This document shows, piece by piece, positions 18,852 through 27,811 of a stretch of 64,000 nt of DNA. How positions within the stretch are numbered: the first letter of the stretch is position 1; each line of letters starts with the position of its first letter. This DNA is from Paucibacter sp. PLA-PC-4 (GTDB taxonomy: Bacteria > Pseudomonadota > Gammaproteobacteria > Burkholderiales > Burkholderiaceae_C). The position numbers and the translations under genes were made by a program. The stretch lies in assembly GCF_026241155.1 (NCBI RefSeq), contig NZ_JAPFGP010000010.1, positions 124,001-188,000 on the forward strand, written 5' to 3'. Below the pieces are notes generated by a model. That model was not told where the DNA came from, did no database searches, and worked only from the letters and a program-made list of their open reading frames with translations.

Positions 18852-19763
18852 TCATCGCTTCAGGCTCGCGATGGCGGCTGCCATCATCGCGACTCCCAGC
18901 AGTTGGAGCGGGCTCAGCGAGCGCCCATAGACGGCCCAGTCGACCAGCACCGCCGCCGCCGGATATACGAACTGCAGCACCGCGATACGGCCGGCCGGCA
19001 GTCGGTTGATGCCGGCATAGAGCAGCACATAGGCGAGACCGGTGTGGATCAGACCCAGACCAGCCAGCCAACCCCAGGCCGCCCCCCAGGCCGGCCAGCC
19101 CTGGCTCAGCGGCCAGGCCAGCAAGGCGAGGCTCCCGACCGCGCACTGCCACCAGGCCAGCGCGAAAGAGCTGACCCCGCGTACGGACTTCGCGATCAGG
19201 GTCACGGCCGCATAGCTGAGCGAGCCGCCCAGACACATCAGCAGGCCCCAGACATAGGCGCGGTCGAGCGCCTGCAGCTGGTTCGTCAGGCCGGCGGCAA
19301 GCGCCAGGCCCAGCAGGGCCAGCAGCGCCGCCACCCCCTGCCGGCGGCTGAAGGGCTCGCGCAGGAACAACACGCCGAAGGCCATCACCAGCAGCGGCTG
19401 CACATGGAAGACCACGGTGGCCACAGCGATCGACGTGCGCTCGATCGCCGCGAAGAACAGGCCCCAATTCAGCAGCATCAGCAGGCCGGCCGCCACCGCA
19501 GCCAGCAGCCCACGCCGCGCCAGCCACAGCTCGCCCAGGCGAGCGCTGATCAGCCCCCAGGCCAGCAAGGCCAGGCCGCCAAACGCGCAGCGGAACCAGA
19601 CCGCCGTCAGCGGATCCTGGCCAGCCTCCTCCAGAAACACGCCCAGCGTGCCCAACAGCAGTCCGCCGGCCAGCATCAATGCCTGACCCTGGCGTTGTTC
19701 GCGGGAGGCAGTCGATACGGGAGCGAGTGTTGATGCAGTCATGCCGGAATGCTCGGTCAGCAC
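18852..19763 (-). CDS. EamA/DMT-family transporter
   Basis: 303 aa with ten hydrophobic helices in two EamA repeats (first from GQALMLAGGLLLGTLGVF, second from LDRAYVWGLLMCLGGSLSYA). The GTG at 19763 has AGGA five bases upstream; the ATG at 19742 is a plausible alternative start. Drug/metabolite exporters of this class often move amino acids or toxic metabolites; the substrate here is unknown. Divergent from a LysR gene across 65 bases that hold a clear LysR-type box, so regulation by that protein is likely. rnpB follows 15 bases downstream on the same strand. Confidence 0.9.
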   Translation of the reverse strand: MLTEHSGMTASTLAPVSTASREQRQGQALMLAGGLLLGTLGVFLEEAGQDPLTAVWFRCAFGGLALLAWGLISARLGELWLARRGLLAAVAAGLLMLLNWGLFFAAIERTSIAVATVVFHVQPLLVMAFGVLFLREPFSRRQGVAALLALLGLALAAGLTNQLQALDRAYVWGLLMCLGGSLSYAAVTLIAKSVRGVSSFALAWWQCAVGSLALLAWPLSQGWPAWGAAWGWLAGLGLIHTGLAYVLLYAGINRLPAGRIAVLQFVYPAAAVLVDWAVYGRSLSPLQLLGVAMMAAAIASLKR

Positions 19764-19799
19764 GAAAATCCTGTGAAGCGGATAGTTTTGCTGGCTACC

Positions 19800-19814
19800 A
19801 TTCGTTTATCGAAT
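19800..19814. promoter_or_regulatory. LysR-type operator candidate (T-N11-A palindrome)
   Basis: ATTCG-TTTAT-CGAAT, a perfect 5-bp inverted repeat with a 5-base centre that satisfies T-N11-A (19801 to 19813). It sits in the 65-base spacer between the divergent LysR and DMT transporter genes, 15 bases before the LysR start. Confidence 0.6.
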
Positions 19815-19828
19815 AGCTGGAGCAAGGG

Positions 19829-20677
19829 ATGCGGGATCTGCAACTGGACTGGCTGCGCGCTTTTGTCGCGGTGGTCGACGCCGGCTCGCTATCGGCCGCC
19901 GCGCCGCTGCTGCACCGCTCGCAATCGGCCGTCAGCATGCAGCTGCGCAAGCTGGAAGAGGCCGTCGGTCGACCGGTGCTGCTGCGCGGCCCGCGCCATC
20001 TGGAGCTGACACCTAGCGGCCAGGAGCTGCTGGTTTTTGCGCGCCGCATGCTGGAGCTGCATGGCGAGGCACTGACCGCGCTGCACGGCCCGCAGCTGGC
20101 AGGACGGCTGCGCTTGGGCGTGCCCGACGACTATGCGGCCAGCTATCTGACGCCGCTGCTGCGCAGCTTCGCCAACCGCCATGCCGGGGTCGAGATCGAG
20201 CTGGCCTGCGAGCAGTCGACCGCGCTGATCCCGCAGGTGCAGCGCGGTGAGCTCGATCTGGCCCTGGTCTCGCAGGACAAACCCGGCCGTGGCACCCATC
20301 TGTTCGACGAGCCCCTGGTCTGGGTCGGAGCCGCCCAGCATGAGGCCTGGCGGCGTGAGCCGCTACCGGTAGCGGTCTACGAGAGCGGCAGCATGGCGCG
20401 CCGCGATGCGCTGGCGGCGCTGAACGCCCAGCGGCGCAGCCATCGCATCGCATACAACAGCGCGAGCCTGGCGGGCCAGCTGGCAGCGGTCGAGAGCGGG
20501 CTGGCGGTGGCCGTGCTGACGCGCTGCAGCGTGCCGCCGGGCCTGCAGATCCTCGGCGACAAGCAGGGCCTGCCACCGCTGCCCACGATGGCCGTGGCGC
20601 TGATGCGCAGCCGGGCCTCACGCACATCGGCCGCAGCCGATGCGATGCAGGAGCTGGCGCTGCGCACGCTGGCCTGA
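19829..20677 (+). CDS. LysR-family transcriptional regulator
   Basis: 282 aa. N-terminal HTH: LDWLRAFVAVVDAGSLSAAA followed by SQSAVSMQLRKLEEAVGRPV. C-terminal periplasmic-binding-fold effector domain (about 90-280) starting RLRLGVPDDYAASYL. Divergent from the DMT exporter with a LysR box between them, so it probably controls that gene and itself in response to an exported compound. Effector unknown. Confidence 0.92.
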   Translation: MRDLQLDWLRAFVAVVDAGSLSAAAPLLHRSQSAVSMQLRKLEEAVGRPVLLRGPRHLELTPSGQELLVFARRMLELHGEALTALHGPQLAGRLRLGVPDDYAASYLTPLLRSFANRHAGVEIELACEQSTALIPQVQRGELDLALVSQDKPGRGTHLFDEPLVWVGAAQHEAWRREPLPVAVYESGSMARRDALAALNAQRRSHRIAYNSASLAGQLAAVESGLAVAVLTRCSVPPGLQILGDKQGLPPLPTMAVALMRSRASRTSAAADAMQELALRTLA

Positions 20678-20692
20678 AAGGCTGAGCGCGCT

Positions 20693-21676
20693 TCAGTCCC
20701 CGCCGTCTTCGGCTTGCTCCTCGTCGTCCTTCTTGGCCTGGCGGGCCAGCTCGGCTTCCAGCGGCCGCAGCGAATCGATCAGTGCTTCGGGCGGCTGGGG
20801 GGCGACCAGGCGTAGCGCCGGCGGCGGCAGCGCGCTCAGATACGGTGGGCCGAACCAGTGCTGCTGGTCCAGACGCCTGGCCACCAGCAGGGCCTGCGAG
20901 CAGACCAGAAAGCCCAGCACGCCGAAGGCCAGCGCACGCCTGCCGCGCGGCCAGACCAGGCTGGCATGCCAGTACACAAGGCCCGCCAGCCCCAGCGGCA
21001 GGATCAGCCCTTCCAGCGGCAGCAGCTGGCGCAGCGAGAACGCGTAGGCCAGCAAGGGCAGCAGCGCGCCCGCCATGCTCATCAGCGCCACGCCGACCAG
21101 GGCCCGCCACACATGGCTGGCGAAGGGGAAGCGGTGCTGGAACAGCTGGGTCACCAGAGCCCAGAGCGCGGCCCAGCTCAGCAGCAGGCCCAGCGGCATC
21201 AGGATGGCGCCGGCGTAGTCAATCCAGGGCGAGCCCGGGTTCAGCGAGCTCCACTGGTCCAGCCACAGCGCGCCCAGCCACAGCAGCAGCAGGCCCGCCA
21301 GCCAGCGCAGCGGCGGCGCACCGGCGGCCAGCAGCAGCGGCTGCTCCGGCGTCAGCGCATCGCTGCTGCGGCGCAGGCGCAACTGGGTAGCGCCAAGCTG
21401 GAATACCGCGCCGGCCCCCAGGGCCACCGACTCACCGGGCACCAGCCGCCGCCGGCCCAGCTGGCCGCCATTCAGGCTGGGCAGCAGGGCCAGCTGCGGG
21501 CCGGATTCGTCCAGGCTCAACCTTGCATGGGTGGCGGCCAGGTGGCTATCGTCCAGCACGATGTCGCAATCCGGCGAGCGGCCGATCGAGACCGGCCAGG
21601 CCTGCAGCTTGTGGGTGGCGCGCACCTGGCCGTCGCGGCCCAGCACCTCGATCACTGCTGCTGCGCGCGCGTCCAT
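20693..21676 (-). CDS. FHA-domain membrane protein
   Basis: 327 aa. Residues 1-105 form an FHA fold: SIGRSPDCDIVLDD (Arg33 of the GR motif present) and LAATHARL, where the usual Ser of the S-x-x-H motif is Ala47 (His50 kept), so phosphothreonine binding may be weakened. Residues ~125-270 contain about five to six TM helices. The tail (about 280-327) is charged and ends in an acidic run. The start overlaps the last 25 bases of the upstream protease gene, showing translational coupling. The protein probably holds its FHA domain in the cytoplasm and interacts with the periplasmic protease through the membrane; that is inference. Confidence 0.85.
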   Translation of the reverse strand: MDARAAAVIEVLGRDGQVRATHKLQAWPVSIGRSPDCDIVLDDSHLAATHARLSLDESGPQLALLPSLNGGQLGRRRLVPGESVALGAGAVFQLGATQLRLRRSSDALTPEQPLLLAAGAPPLRWLAGLLLLWLGALWLDQWSSLNPGSPWIDYAGAILMPLGLLLSWAALWALVTQLFQHRFPFASHVWRALVGVALMSMAGALLPLLAYAFSLRQLLPLEGLILPLGLAGLVYWHASLVWPRGRRALAFGVLGFLVCSQALLVARRLDQQHWFGPPYLSALPPPALRLVAPQPPEALIDSLRPLEAELARQAKKDDEEQAEDGGD

Positions 21677-23007
21677 CCGAAGCCTCCGAGGTAATGGGCG
21701 CTCAGCTTGAGCGCGTTGTCAAAGCTGATGCCGCGGGCATCGAAACGGCCAAGAGCCCCCTCGGTCGCGCCGTCCACCGTGGTCACGAGCACGCTCAGAT
21801 CATGCAGGCCGGCCAGCTTGCGGTAGGCGCTCAGGCAGATCACCGCGCGCAGCGGTGGCCCCTCCTTGACGTCCTTTTGGATGAACTCCTCGCGGCAATG
21901 CGGCGCGGTGCGCTGCTTGTTGGAGCGGCCCAGGTTCTCGTTGCGAAAACTCCCCGAATACTGCTTGGCAAAACGCAGGGCGCCGAGCTTGGCGCCGTCA
22001 TAGGCCTCGTGCGAGATGTCCAGATAGCCGGTCTGCAGCGCGCCATTGATGAAGATCGCATGCTCCATCCGGCACTGCGAGCGCTGGAAGTCCAGGCCCT
22101 TGCTGTCGGCCGGGGTGCCGCGCCCCCAGCAGCGCATGAACTGCTCCTGCGGCACCGGTAGACGGTAGCGCACATGGTCGGCGCCGCGCCAGGGCTGGGC
22201 GATGAAGCGGGTCACCAGCTCATCCTGATAGGCCATCAGCTGCTCGCGCAGACGCGGCCAGGCCGGGCCAGCCAGCGGCTTGCTCGCGCGGCTGCGCTCG
22301 AACAGGCGCAGCGCAAACTCGGCCGGCACCAGAAAGCTCATCTGCTGAGCGAAGAACATCGCCGAAACATTGATGCCGACGACCCGGCCGTCCTCGTCCA
22401 GCACCGGGCCGCCGCTCATGCCCGAGTTGATGCTGCCCGAGTAGTAGATCAGCGCATCGAAGCTGCGCTCGACCAGGCCGTTGTACGTCCCCTCGACCAC
22501 GGCGAAAGCAACGTCATGCGGATTGCCCATCGAGTAGATGCGGTCGCCCTTGGACAGCGGCTCGTCCAGTGGGCGAAAGCTCAGTGCGCCGGCATTCTTG
22601 AGCCCAGCCCCGACCACACGCAGCAGCGCCAGATCGCGCCGCACATCGAAGTCCAGCAGCTCCAGCTCGCCCGCCTGGCCCTCGGTGCCGGCGTAGCGCA
22701 GCCGGTAGCGCTCGGGCTCCAGCGCGGCCTGGCTGACCACGTGATAGTTGGTAATCACATGGCCAGCCTCGCTGACCAGAAAGCCCGAACCAACCGAGGC
22801 CTGACTGTCCTGATTCTTCAGCAGGGTGCGGATTTGAAGCAGCTGGCCACGGGCCCGCTCGTAGATGCGCCGGGCGGTAGCCGAGACCGCAGCCGCCGGC
22901 GCGCTGGCGGCTGCTGCCGGGGGGGTGGGTGCCGGCTGCGGCTGAGCCAGCAGCGGCTGGGCCAGGGTCTGCAGCAGCAGGCCGGCCACGATCAAGAGTT
23001 TGCGCAA
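21652..23007 (-). CDS. Secreted trypsin-like serine protease, partner of an FHA protein
   Basis: 451 aa. Signal peptide (MRKLLIVAGLLLQTLAQPLLA), a Pro/Ala linker to ~43, then an S1C/HtrA-like protease core with the triad His89 (ITNYHVV), Asp125 (RRDLALLRV) and Ser198 (NSGMSGGPV). No PDZ domain follows; instead residues ~230-450 are an unassigned cysteine-containing domain (e.g. CWGRGTPADSKGLDFQRSQC). First gene of a two-gene operon with the FHA membrane protein. Substrate unknown. The absence of PDZ and the large C-terminal domain separate it from DegP/DegS. Confidence 0.88.
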   Translation of the reverse strand: MRKLLIVAGLLLQTLAQPLLAQPQPAPTPPAAAASAPAAAVSATARRIYERARGQLLQIRTLLKNQDSQASVGSGFLVSEAGHVITNYHVVSQAALEPERYRLRYAGTEGQAGELELLDFDVRRDLALLRVVGAGLKNAGALSFRPLDEPLSKGDRIYSMGNPHDVAFAVVEGTYNGLVERSFDALIYYSGSINSGMSGGPVLDEDGRVVGINVSAMFFAQQMSFLVPAEFALRLFERSRASKPLAGPAWPRLREQLMAYQDELVTRFIAQPWRGADHVRYRLPVPQEQFMRCWGRGTPADSKGLDFQRSQCRMEHAIFINGALQTGYLDISHEAYDGAKLGALRFAKQYSGSFRNENLGRSNKQRTAPHCREEFIQKDVKEGPPLRAVICLSAYRKLAGLHDLSVLVTTVDGATEGALGRFDARGISFDNALKLSAHYLGGFGWTRAQQQ

Positions 23008-23071
23008 GTCACTTCCCTCCTCGTTGCGTCGCCGGCCATGCTAGCCGGTTTGCAGCCAGGAAGCCGTGCTG

Positions 23072-24115
23072 TCAGAGTAGTTTCCAGCCCAGCGCCTCGC
23101 CGCCGCGCAAGGGTTTGAGTCGCGCCTGGCCGAAGGGCACGCTGTCGGGCAGGGTCCAGTCCTGCTTGCGCAGCGTGACACGCTCGGTATTGCGCGGCAA
23201 CCCGTAGAAGTCGGCTCCGTTGAAGCTGGCGAATGCCTCCAGCTTGTCGAGCGCGCCCATAGCCTCGAAGGCCTCGGCATAAAGCTCCAGCGCGCACATC
23301 GCGGTGAAGCAGCCGGCGCCGCAGACCGAGTTTTCCTTCATCACCGAGGCGTGCGGAGCACTGTCGGTGCCGAGGAAGAATTTCGTGCTGCCCGACGTCG
23401 CTGCCCGTATCAGGGCCAGGCGGTGCTCCTCGCGCTTGAGCACAGGCAGACAGTAGTAATGCGGGCGCAGGCCACCGGTGAAGATGGCGTTACGGTTGTA
23501 GAGCAGGTGCTGGGGGGTCAGGGTCGCGGCCGTGTAAGCGTCGGCACCGGCCACGTACTGGGCGGCCTCCTTGGTCGTGATGTGCTCGAACACCACCTTC
23601 AGCTCGGGCATATCGCGGCGCAGCGGGGTCATCACACGGTCGATGAAGACGGCCTCCCGATCGAACACATCGATGTCCGGGTCGGTCACCTCGCCATGCA
23701 CCAGCAGCAAGAGACCCTCGCGCTGCATCGCCTCCAGCGTTTTGTAGGTCTTCTTGATGTCGGTGACGCCCGCATCGCTATTGGTCGTGGCGCCGGCCGG
23801 GTAGAGCTTGAGCGCGACAACACCGGCGTCCTTGGCGCGCTTGATTTCGTCGACCGGGGTCAGGTCGGTCAGGTACAGCGTCATCAGCGGCTCGAACTTC
23901 AGGCCTTGCGGCACGGCCGCGAGAATGCGCTGGCGGTAGGCCTGGGCCTGGGCGGCCGTCGTGATCGGCGGGCGCAGATTTGGCATCACGATGGCGCGGG
24001 CGAACTGAAGCGCGGTGTGCGGCACGACGCTTTGCATCGCGGCCTCGTCGCGCAGGTGCACATGCCAGTCGTCGGGGCGGATCAGGCTCAGCTGGGTGGG
24101 GGTGGCGGTACTCAT
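23072..24115 (-). CDS. pyrC: Dihydroorotase
   Basis: 347 aa from ATG 24115 ([20 protein letters not shown]). Catalyses ring closure of carbamoyl-aspartate to dihydroorotate in pyrimidine synthesis. Zinc-site motif DWHVHLRD near the N-terminus; the carbamylated Lys in [18 protein letters not shown]; His in [19 protein letters not shown]; and the terminal Asp in [10 protein letters not shown]. Length fits the E. coli PyrC class. Divergent from the DUF4394 lipoprotein gene; the FHA/protease pair lies downstream on the same strand. Confidence 0.97.
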   Translation of the reverse strand: MSTATPTQLSLIRPDDWHVHLRDEAAMQSVVPHTALQFARAIVMPNLRPPITTAAQAQAYRQRILAAVPQGLKFEPLMTLYLTDLTPVDEIKRAKDAGVVALKLYPAGATTNSDAGVTDIKKTYKTLEAMQREGLLLLVHGEVTDPDIDVFDREAVFIDRVMTPLRRDMPELKVVFEHITTKEAAQYVAGADAYTAATLTPQHLLYNRNAIFTGGLRPHYYCLPVLKREEHRLALIRAATSGSTKFFLGTDSAPHASVMKENSVCGAGCFTAMCALELYAEAFEAMGALDKLEAFASFNGADFYGLPRNTERVTLRKQDWTLPDSVPFGQARLKPLRGGEALGWKLL

Positions 24116-24233
24116 GGGCCGGCATTGTCGCACCCGTCACCCGGCGGAAATCCCGCGGGAAGCCCCCGCTATTCCCTGGACAGTGGCGACGGCGCTCACC
24201 AACAATCGATGACCCCCACAGCACGGAGAAGCC

Positions 24234-25100
24234 ATGTCCCGTCACGCCCTGTCCCTGATCGCCGCCAGCCTGCTCGCCGCCTGCGCCAGCACTGAAACCG
24301 TTGGGCCGCCGGCCAAGGAGATGATCTATGCGGTGACTGCGAGCAACCGGCTGATTCAGTTCAACGCCGGCCAGCCGCAGAAGATCCTCAGCAGCAAGGC
24401 ACTGAGCGGCCTGGGCGCCGAGGAGCGGCTGCTGGGTATCGATTACCGAGTCGCCAAGGGCCAGCTGTTCGCCATGGGCGACAGCGGCCAGCTCTACCGC
24501 ATCAACACCGCCGACGGCAGCGCCAGCCGCATTGGCACGCCGGCAGCCCTGCCGCGCGAGGGTGCCGCCGAATGGGGTTTCGACTTCAACCCGACCGTGG
24601 ACCGCATCCGCGTCGTCAACGACGCCGGCTTCAATCTGCGCCTGCACCCCGACACCGGCGCGGTGGTCGATGGCAATGCGGACCAGGCGGGCCTGCAATT
24701 CGACGGCCGGCTGGCCTATGACGCCGCCGACGCCAACGCAGGCAAGGCGGCCGCCCTCGTCGCGGCCGGCTACACCTACAACAAGGACAACGAGAAGATC
24801 ACGACCAACTACGCGCTGGACGGCAAGCTGGGCACGCTGGTGCACCAGGGCACGAAGGAAGGTGTGCAGCCCATGGTCTCGCCCAATACCGGGCGCCTGT
24901 ACACCGTGGGCTCGCTGGGTATCGGCGACTTCGCCCGCGCCACACTGGACATCTCGGACCTGTCCAACGTTGCCTATGCCGCGGTGAGCCAGGGCAGCGT
25001 TTCGCGCTGGTACCGCATCGATCTGGCAAACGGCAAGGCCACGCTGATAGGCACCATCGCCGCAGGCGAGACCGTGGCGGGTGCGGCCATCGAGCCCTGA
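24234..25100 (+). CDS. DUF4394-domain lipoprotein
   Basis: 288 aa. Lipoprotein signal with lipobox LLAAC (Cys17). The rest is a beta-propeller-like DUF4394 domain: LLGIDYRVAKGQLFAMGDSG, then EWGFDFNPTVDRIRVVNDAG and NLRLHPDTGAVVDGNADQ. Function of the family is unknown; members are secreted or surface proteins. Its stop touches the stop of the convergent diguanylate cyclase gene with no gap. Confidence 0.85.
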   Translation: MSRHALSLIAASLLAACASTETVGPPAKEMIYAVTASNRLIQFNAGQPQKILSSKALSGLGAEERLLGIDYRVAKGQLFAMGDSGQLYRINTADGSASRIGTPAALPREGAAEWGFDFNPTVDRIRVVNDAGFNLRLHPDTGAVVDGNADQAGLQFDGRLAYDAADANAGKAAALVAAGYTYNKDNEKITTNYALDGKLGTLVHQGTKEGVQPMVSPNTGRLYTVGSLGIGDFARATLDISDLSNVAYAAVSQGSVSRWYRIDLANGKATLIGTIAAGETVAGAAIEP

Positions 25101-26264
25101 TCAGGCCGGGCACTCGTTGGCCAGGTGCACGCGGTTGCGGCCGCCGCGCTTGGCCGCATAAAGCGCCGCGTCGGCAGCGCGGTACAGGCCCTGAGGCGTG
25201 GCCGCGCCCTCACCCAGGGCCACGCCGGCCGAGAGCGTGACACTGACCTGCCCCCCGCGCCCGTCGGGCACGCGCAGGTCCTGCACCGCCTCGCGCAGCT
25301 GCTCGGCCAGGGCCAGAGCCGCCACCGCATCCGCGCCCTGCAGCAGCAGGGCGAATTCCTCGCCGCCGTAGCGGGCCACCGCATCCGAGGCGCGCAGCCG
25401 CGCCTTGAGCCGGGCCACGAAGGCCTGCAGCACCGCATCGCCCACGGCATGGCCGTGGCGGTCGTTGACCTGCTTGAAGTGGTCCAGATCAACCAGCACG
25501 AAAGCAAGACTGCCGCCCTCGCGGCGCAGGCGCGCCAGCGCATGCTCAAGCTGCAGCTCGGCAGCTCTGCGGTTGAGCGCGCCGGTGAGATCGTCATGGT
25601 CAGCCTGGGCGCGCAGCAGGCGCGCGGCGCGTTCCGAGCAGGCCAGCACGAAGCCAAACCCCGCACCCAGCATGCTCAGAGCGCTGACCAGCAGCAGCAG
25701 GCCCTGCACGGTATTGCCTAAGGCCAGATCCTGGTAGGCCCCGGGCTCCATCAGCACATGGGCGATGCGGGCCAGCAGCACCAGCAGACTCAGCAGCTGC
25801 ATCAGAGCCACGCTGCGCAGCGAGGCCTCCAGGCGTGCGCGATCGCACCACCACAGCCACACACACCAGGCGGGCGCGGCCAGCAACAGCACGGACATGG
25901 CCAGCACCCGCTGCGGAGGCGTGAGCGGCACCAGCAGCAGCAGGGCCGGAAGGCTGAGCGCCAGAGCGCGCCACAGGCGCGGCGGCAGCGGCCGGGCGCG
26001 CACGAAGCGGTGCATGGCGTCGGCGATGAAGAGGCTGGCCAGCAGCACCAGCACGTTGCCCGCGACCACACACAGCGCCTCGGGCAACCACAGGCGCGCG
26101 CCCAGCAGGCCCAGACCGGGCACCAGCAGGCCCGCGGCCACGGCCCAGCGGCGCAGGGCCTCGCGCGCCACCAGGCGACGCTCGGCCAGCAGGATCTCCA
26201 CGGCCAGCAGGCCATGCCCCAGCAGCAGCACCAGCATCAGGGTGGGGGTGTGCAGTAAATTCAT
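25101..26264 (-). CDS. Membrane diguanylate cyclase
   Basis: 387 aa from ATG 26264; the reading frame is open farther upstream but that part is over a terminator-like hairpin and lacks family character. About seven TM helices in residues 1-215, then a GGDEF domain (DHDDLTGALNRRA, VDLDHFKQVNDRHGHAVGD, YGGEEFALLL). GGEEF and the allosteric inhibition motif RASD (RxxD five residues before GGEEF) are both intact. Synthesises c-di-GMP from GTP. Signal sensed by the membrane domain unknown. Confidence 0.93.
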   Translation of the reverse strand: MNLLHTPTLMLVLLLGHGLLAVEILLAERRLVAREALRRWAVAAGLLVPGLGLLGARLWLPEALCVVAGNVLVLLASLFIADAMHRFVRARPLPPRLWRALALSLPALLLLVPLTPPQRVLAMSVLLLAAPAWCVWLWWCDRARLEASLRSVALMQLLSLLVLLARIAHVLMEPGAYQDLALGNTVQGLLLLVSALSMLGAGFGFVLACSERAARLLRAQADHDDLTGALNRRAAELQLEHALARLRREGGSLAFVLVDLDHFKQVNDRHGHAVGDAVLQAFVARLKARLRASDAVARYGGEEFALLLQGADAVAALALAEQLREAVQDLRVPDGRGGQVSVTLSAGVALGEGAATPQGLYRAADAALYAAKRGGRNRVHLANECPA

Positions 26265-26280
26265 GCGCTCAGTGTCCCCA

Positions 26281-26307
26281 AGAAAGAACCCCGCGCCGAT
26301 GACGGGG
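26281..26307 (-). terminator. Terminator-like hairpin downstream of the glt operon
   Basis: Minus-strand CCCCG (26307-26303) pairs with CGGGG (26293-26289) around a 9-base loop, followed by a T-rich tail TTCTTTCT (26288-26281). About 68 bases past the gltL stop and just before the next gene. Short stem, so moderate confidence. Confidence 0.45.
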
Positions 26308-26341
26308 CGGGGGCTTGGGCGCGCTGCGCGCGGTGTGTGCT

Positions 26342-26370
26342 GGCCAGGCGTGCAATATGCACGCCTGGCC
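26342..26370. repeat. Perfect 13-bp inverted repeat just past gltL
   Basis: GGCCAGGCGTGCA - ATA - TGCACGCCTGGCC, starting four bases after the gltL stop (minus strand). A very stable hairpin in either strand but without a T-run. It may protect the 3' end of the glt mRNA or act with the terminator at 26281-26307. Confidence 0.7.
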
Positions 26371-26374
26371 TTCC

Positions 26375-27109
26375 TCAGTGTTGCAAGATCTTCGCCAGGA
26401 AGTCCTTGGCGCGCGGCGAGCGCTCCTCGGGCTTGCCGAAGAAATCGTCCTTGCTGCAATCCTCGACGATCTTGCCGGCGTCCATGAAGATCACGCGGTC
26501 GCTGACCTTCTTGGCGAAGCCCATCTCATGGGTCACGCACATCATCGTCATGCCCTCGTTGGCCAGCTGCACCATGACGTCCAGCACCTCGCCGACCATC
26601 TCGGGGTCCAGCGCCGAGGTCGGCTCGTCGAACAGCATCACGATCGGGTCCATCGACAGCGCGCGCGCGATCGCGACCCGCTGCTGCTGACCGCCGGACA
26701 GCTGGCCGGGGTGCTTGTCTTTTTGGGCGATGAGGCCCACGCGGTCCAGCATCTTCAGGCCGCGGGCCTTGGCGTCATCGAGGCTGCGGCCGAGCACCTT
26801 GATCTGGGCAATCGTGAGGTTCTCGGTGATCGAGAGGTGCGGAAACAGCTCGAAATTCTGAAACACCATGCCAACCCGGGCGCGCAGCTTGGGCAGGTTT
26901 GTCTTGGGGTCGGAGATCGAGATGCCGTCGACAATGATGTCGCCCTTCTGGATCGGCTCCAGTGCGTTGACGGTCTTGATCAGCGTGGACTTGCCCGAGC
27001 CCGAGGGGCCGCAGACGACGACCACATCGCCCTTCTTGATCGTCGTGCTGCAGTCGGTCAGCACCTGGAAGGGGCCGTACCACTTGGAGATGTTCTTGAT
27101 ATCAATCAT
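26375..27109 (-). CDS. gltL: Glutamate/aspartate ABC transporter ATP-binding protein
   Basis: 244 aa from ATG 27109 ([17 protein letters not shown]); a TTG two codons earlier is less likely. Walker [11 protein letters not shown]-loop [14 protein letters not shown] signature [17 protein letters not shown], Walker [15 protein letters not shown] and switch His in CVTHEMGFA are complete. Energises the GltJK permease for glutamate/aspartate import. Last gene of gltI-gltJ-gltK-gltL, 12 bases after gltK. Confidence 0.95.
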   Translation of the reverse strand: MIDIKNISKWYGPFQVLTDCSTTIKKGDVVVVCGPSGSGKSTLIKTVNALEPIQKGDIIVDGISISDPKTNLPKLRARVGMVFQNFELFPHLSITENLTIAQIKVLGRSLDDAKARGLKMLDRVGLIAQKDKHPGQLSGGQQQRVAIARALSMDPIVMLFDEPTSALDPEMVGEVLDVMVQLANEGMTMMCVTHEMGFAKKVSDRVIFMDAGKIVEDCSKDDFFGKPEERSPRAKDFLAKILQH

Positions 27110-27121
27110 GGCCAAAGCTCT

Positions 27122-27811
27122 CTAGCGAATGATGGCGATCTTCTTCTGCAGCCGACGCACCAGCATCGACAGGCTGAAACAGATCACGAAGTAGACGACG
27201 GCGGCTACCAGGTAGGTCTCGACCGGCCGGTTAAAGTTCTTGCCGGCGATCTCGAAACCCTTCAGCAGGTCGTAGGCGCCGATCGCATAGACCAGCGAGG
27301 TGTCCTGGAACAGGATGATGGTCTGTGTCATCAGCACCGGCAGCATATTGCGGAAGGCCTGGGGCAGCACCACCAGCTGCATGGTCTGGCGATAGCTCAT
27401 GCCCATCGCGTAGCCGGCGTAGACCTGACCCTTGGGGACACTCTGGATGCCAGCGCGCATGATCTCCGAGAAGTAGGCGGCCTCAAATACCGTGAAGGTA
27501 ATGATGGCTGACAGCTCGGCGCGGTTGCTGGAGCCCCAGTCGCCGCCGACGGCAGCGTAGAAGGCCGCAGGGATCAGCAGGAAGAACCACAGGATCACCA
27601 TCACCAGCGGGATGGAGCGCAAGGTGTTGACATAGAAGGCCGCCGGCAGCACCAGCCACTTCTTGCCCGACAAGCGCATCAACGCCAGCAGCGTGCCCAG
27701 CACGATTCCGCCAAAGGTGGCAATCAGCGTCAGCTCGACACTGAAGATCAGGCCCTTGATGATGAAGCTGGAGACGACGCTCCAGTCGAGGAAGGAAAAA
27801 TCGAGATTCAT
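27122..27811 (-). CDS. gltK: Glutamate/aspartate ABC transporter permease GltK
   Basis: 229 aa, about five TM helices. HisM/GltK-type permease with the conserved LRSIPLVMVILWF segment and the EAA loop (EIMRAGIQSVPKGQVYAGYA) that docks to the ATPase. Overlaps the stop of gltJ by four bases (ATGA), so translation is coupled. Confidence 0.94.
   Translation of the reverse strand: MNLDFSFLDWSVVSSFIIKGLIFSVELTLIATFGGIVLGTLLALMRLSGKKWLVLPAAFYVNTLRSIPLVMVILWFFLLIPAAFYAAVGGDWGSSNRAELSAIITFTVFEAAYFSEIMRAGIQSVPKGQVYAGYAMGMSYRQTMQLVVLPQAFRNMLPVLMTQTIILFQDTSLVYAIGAYDLLKGFEIAGKNFNRPVETYLVAAVVYFVICFSLSMLVRRLQKKIAIIR

Noticed and set aside
18508-19009. Short plus-strand open frames over 18508-19009
   Set aside because: They cover rnpB and the DMT transporter in antisense; the RNA's conserved blocks explain the sequence.
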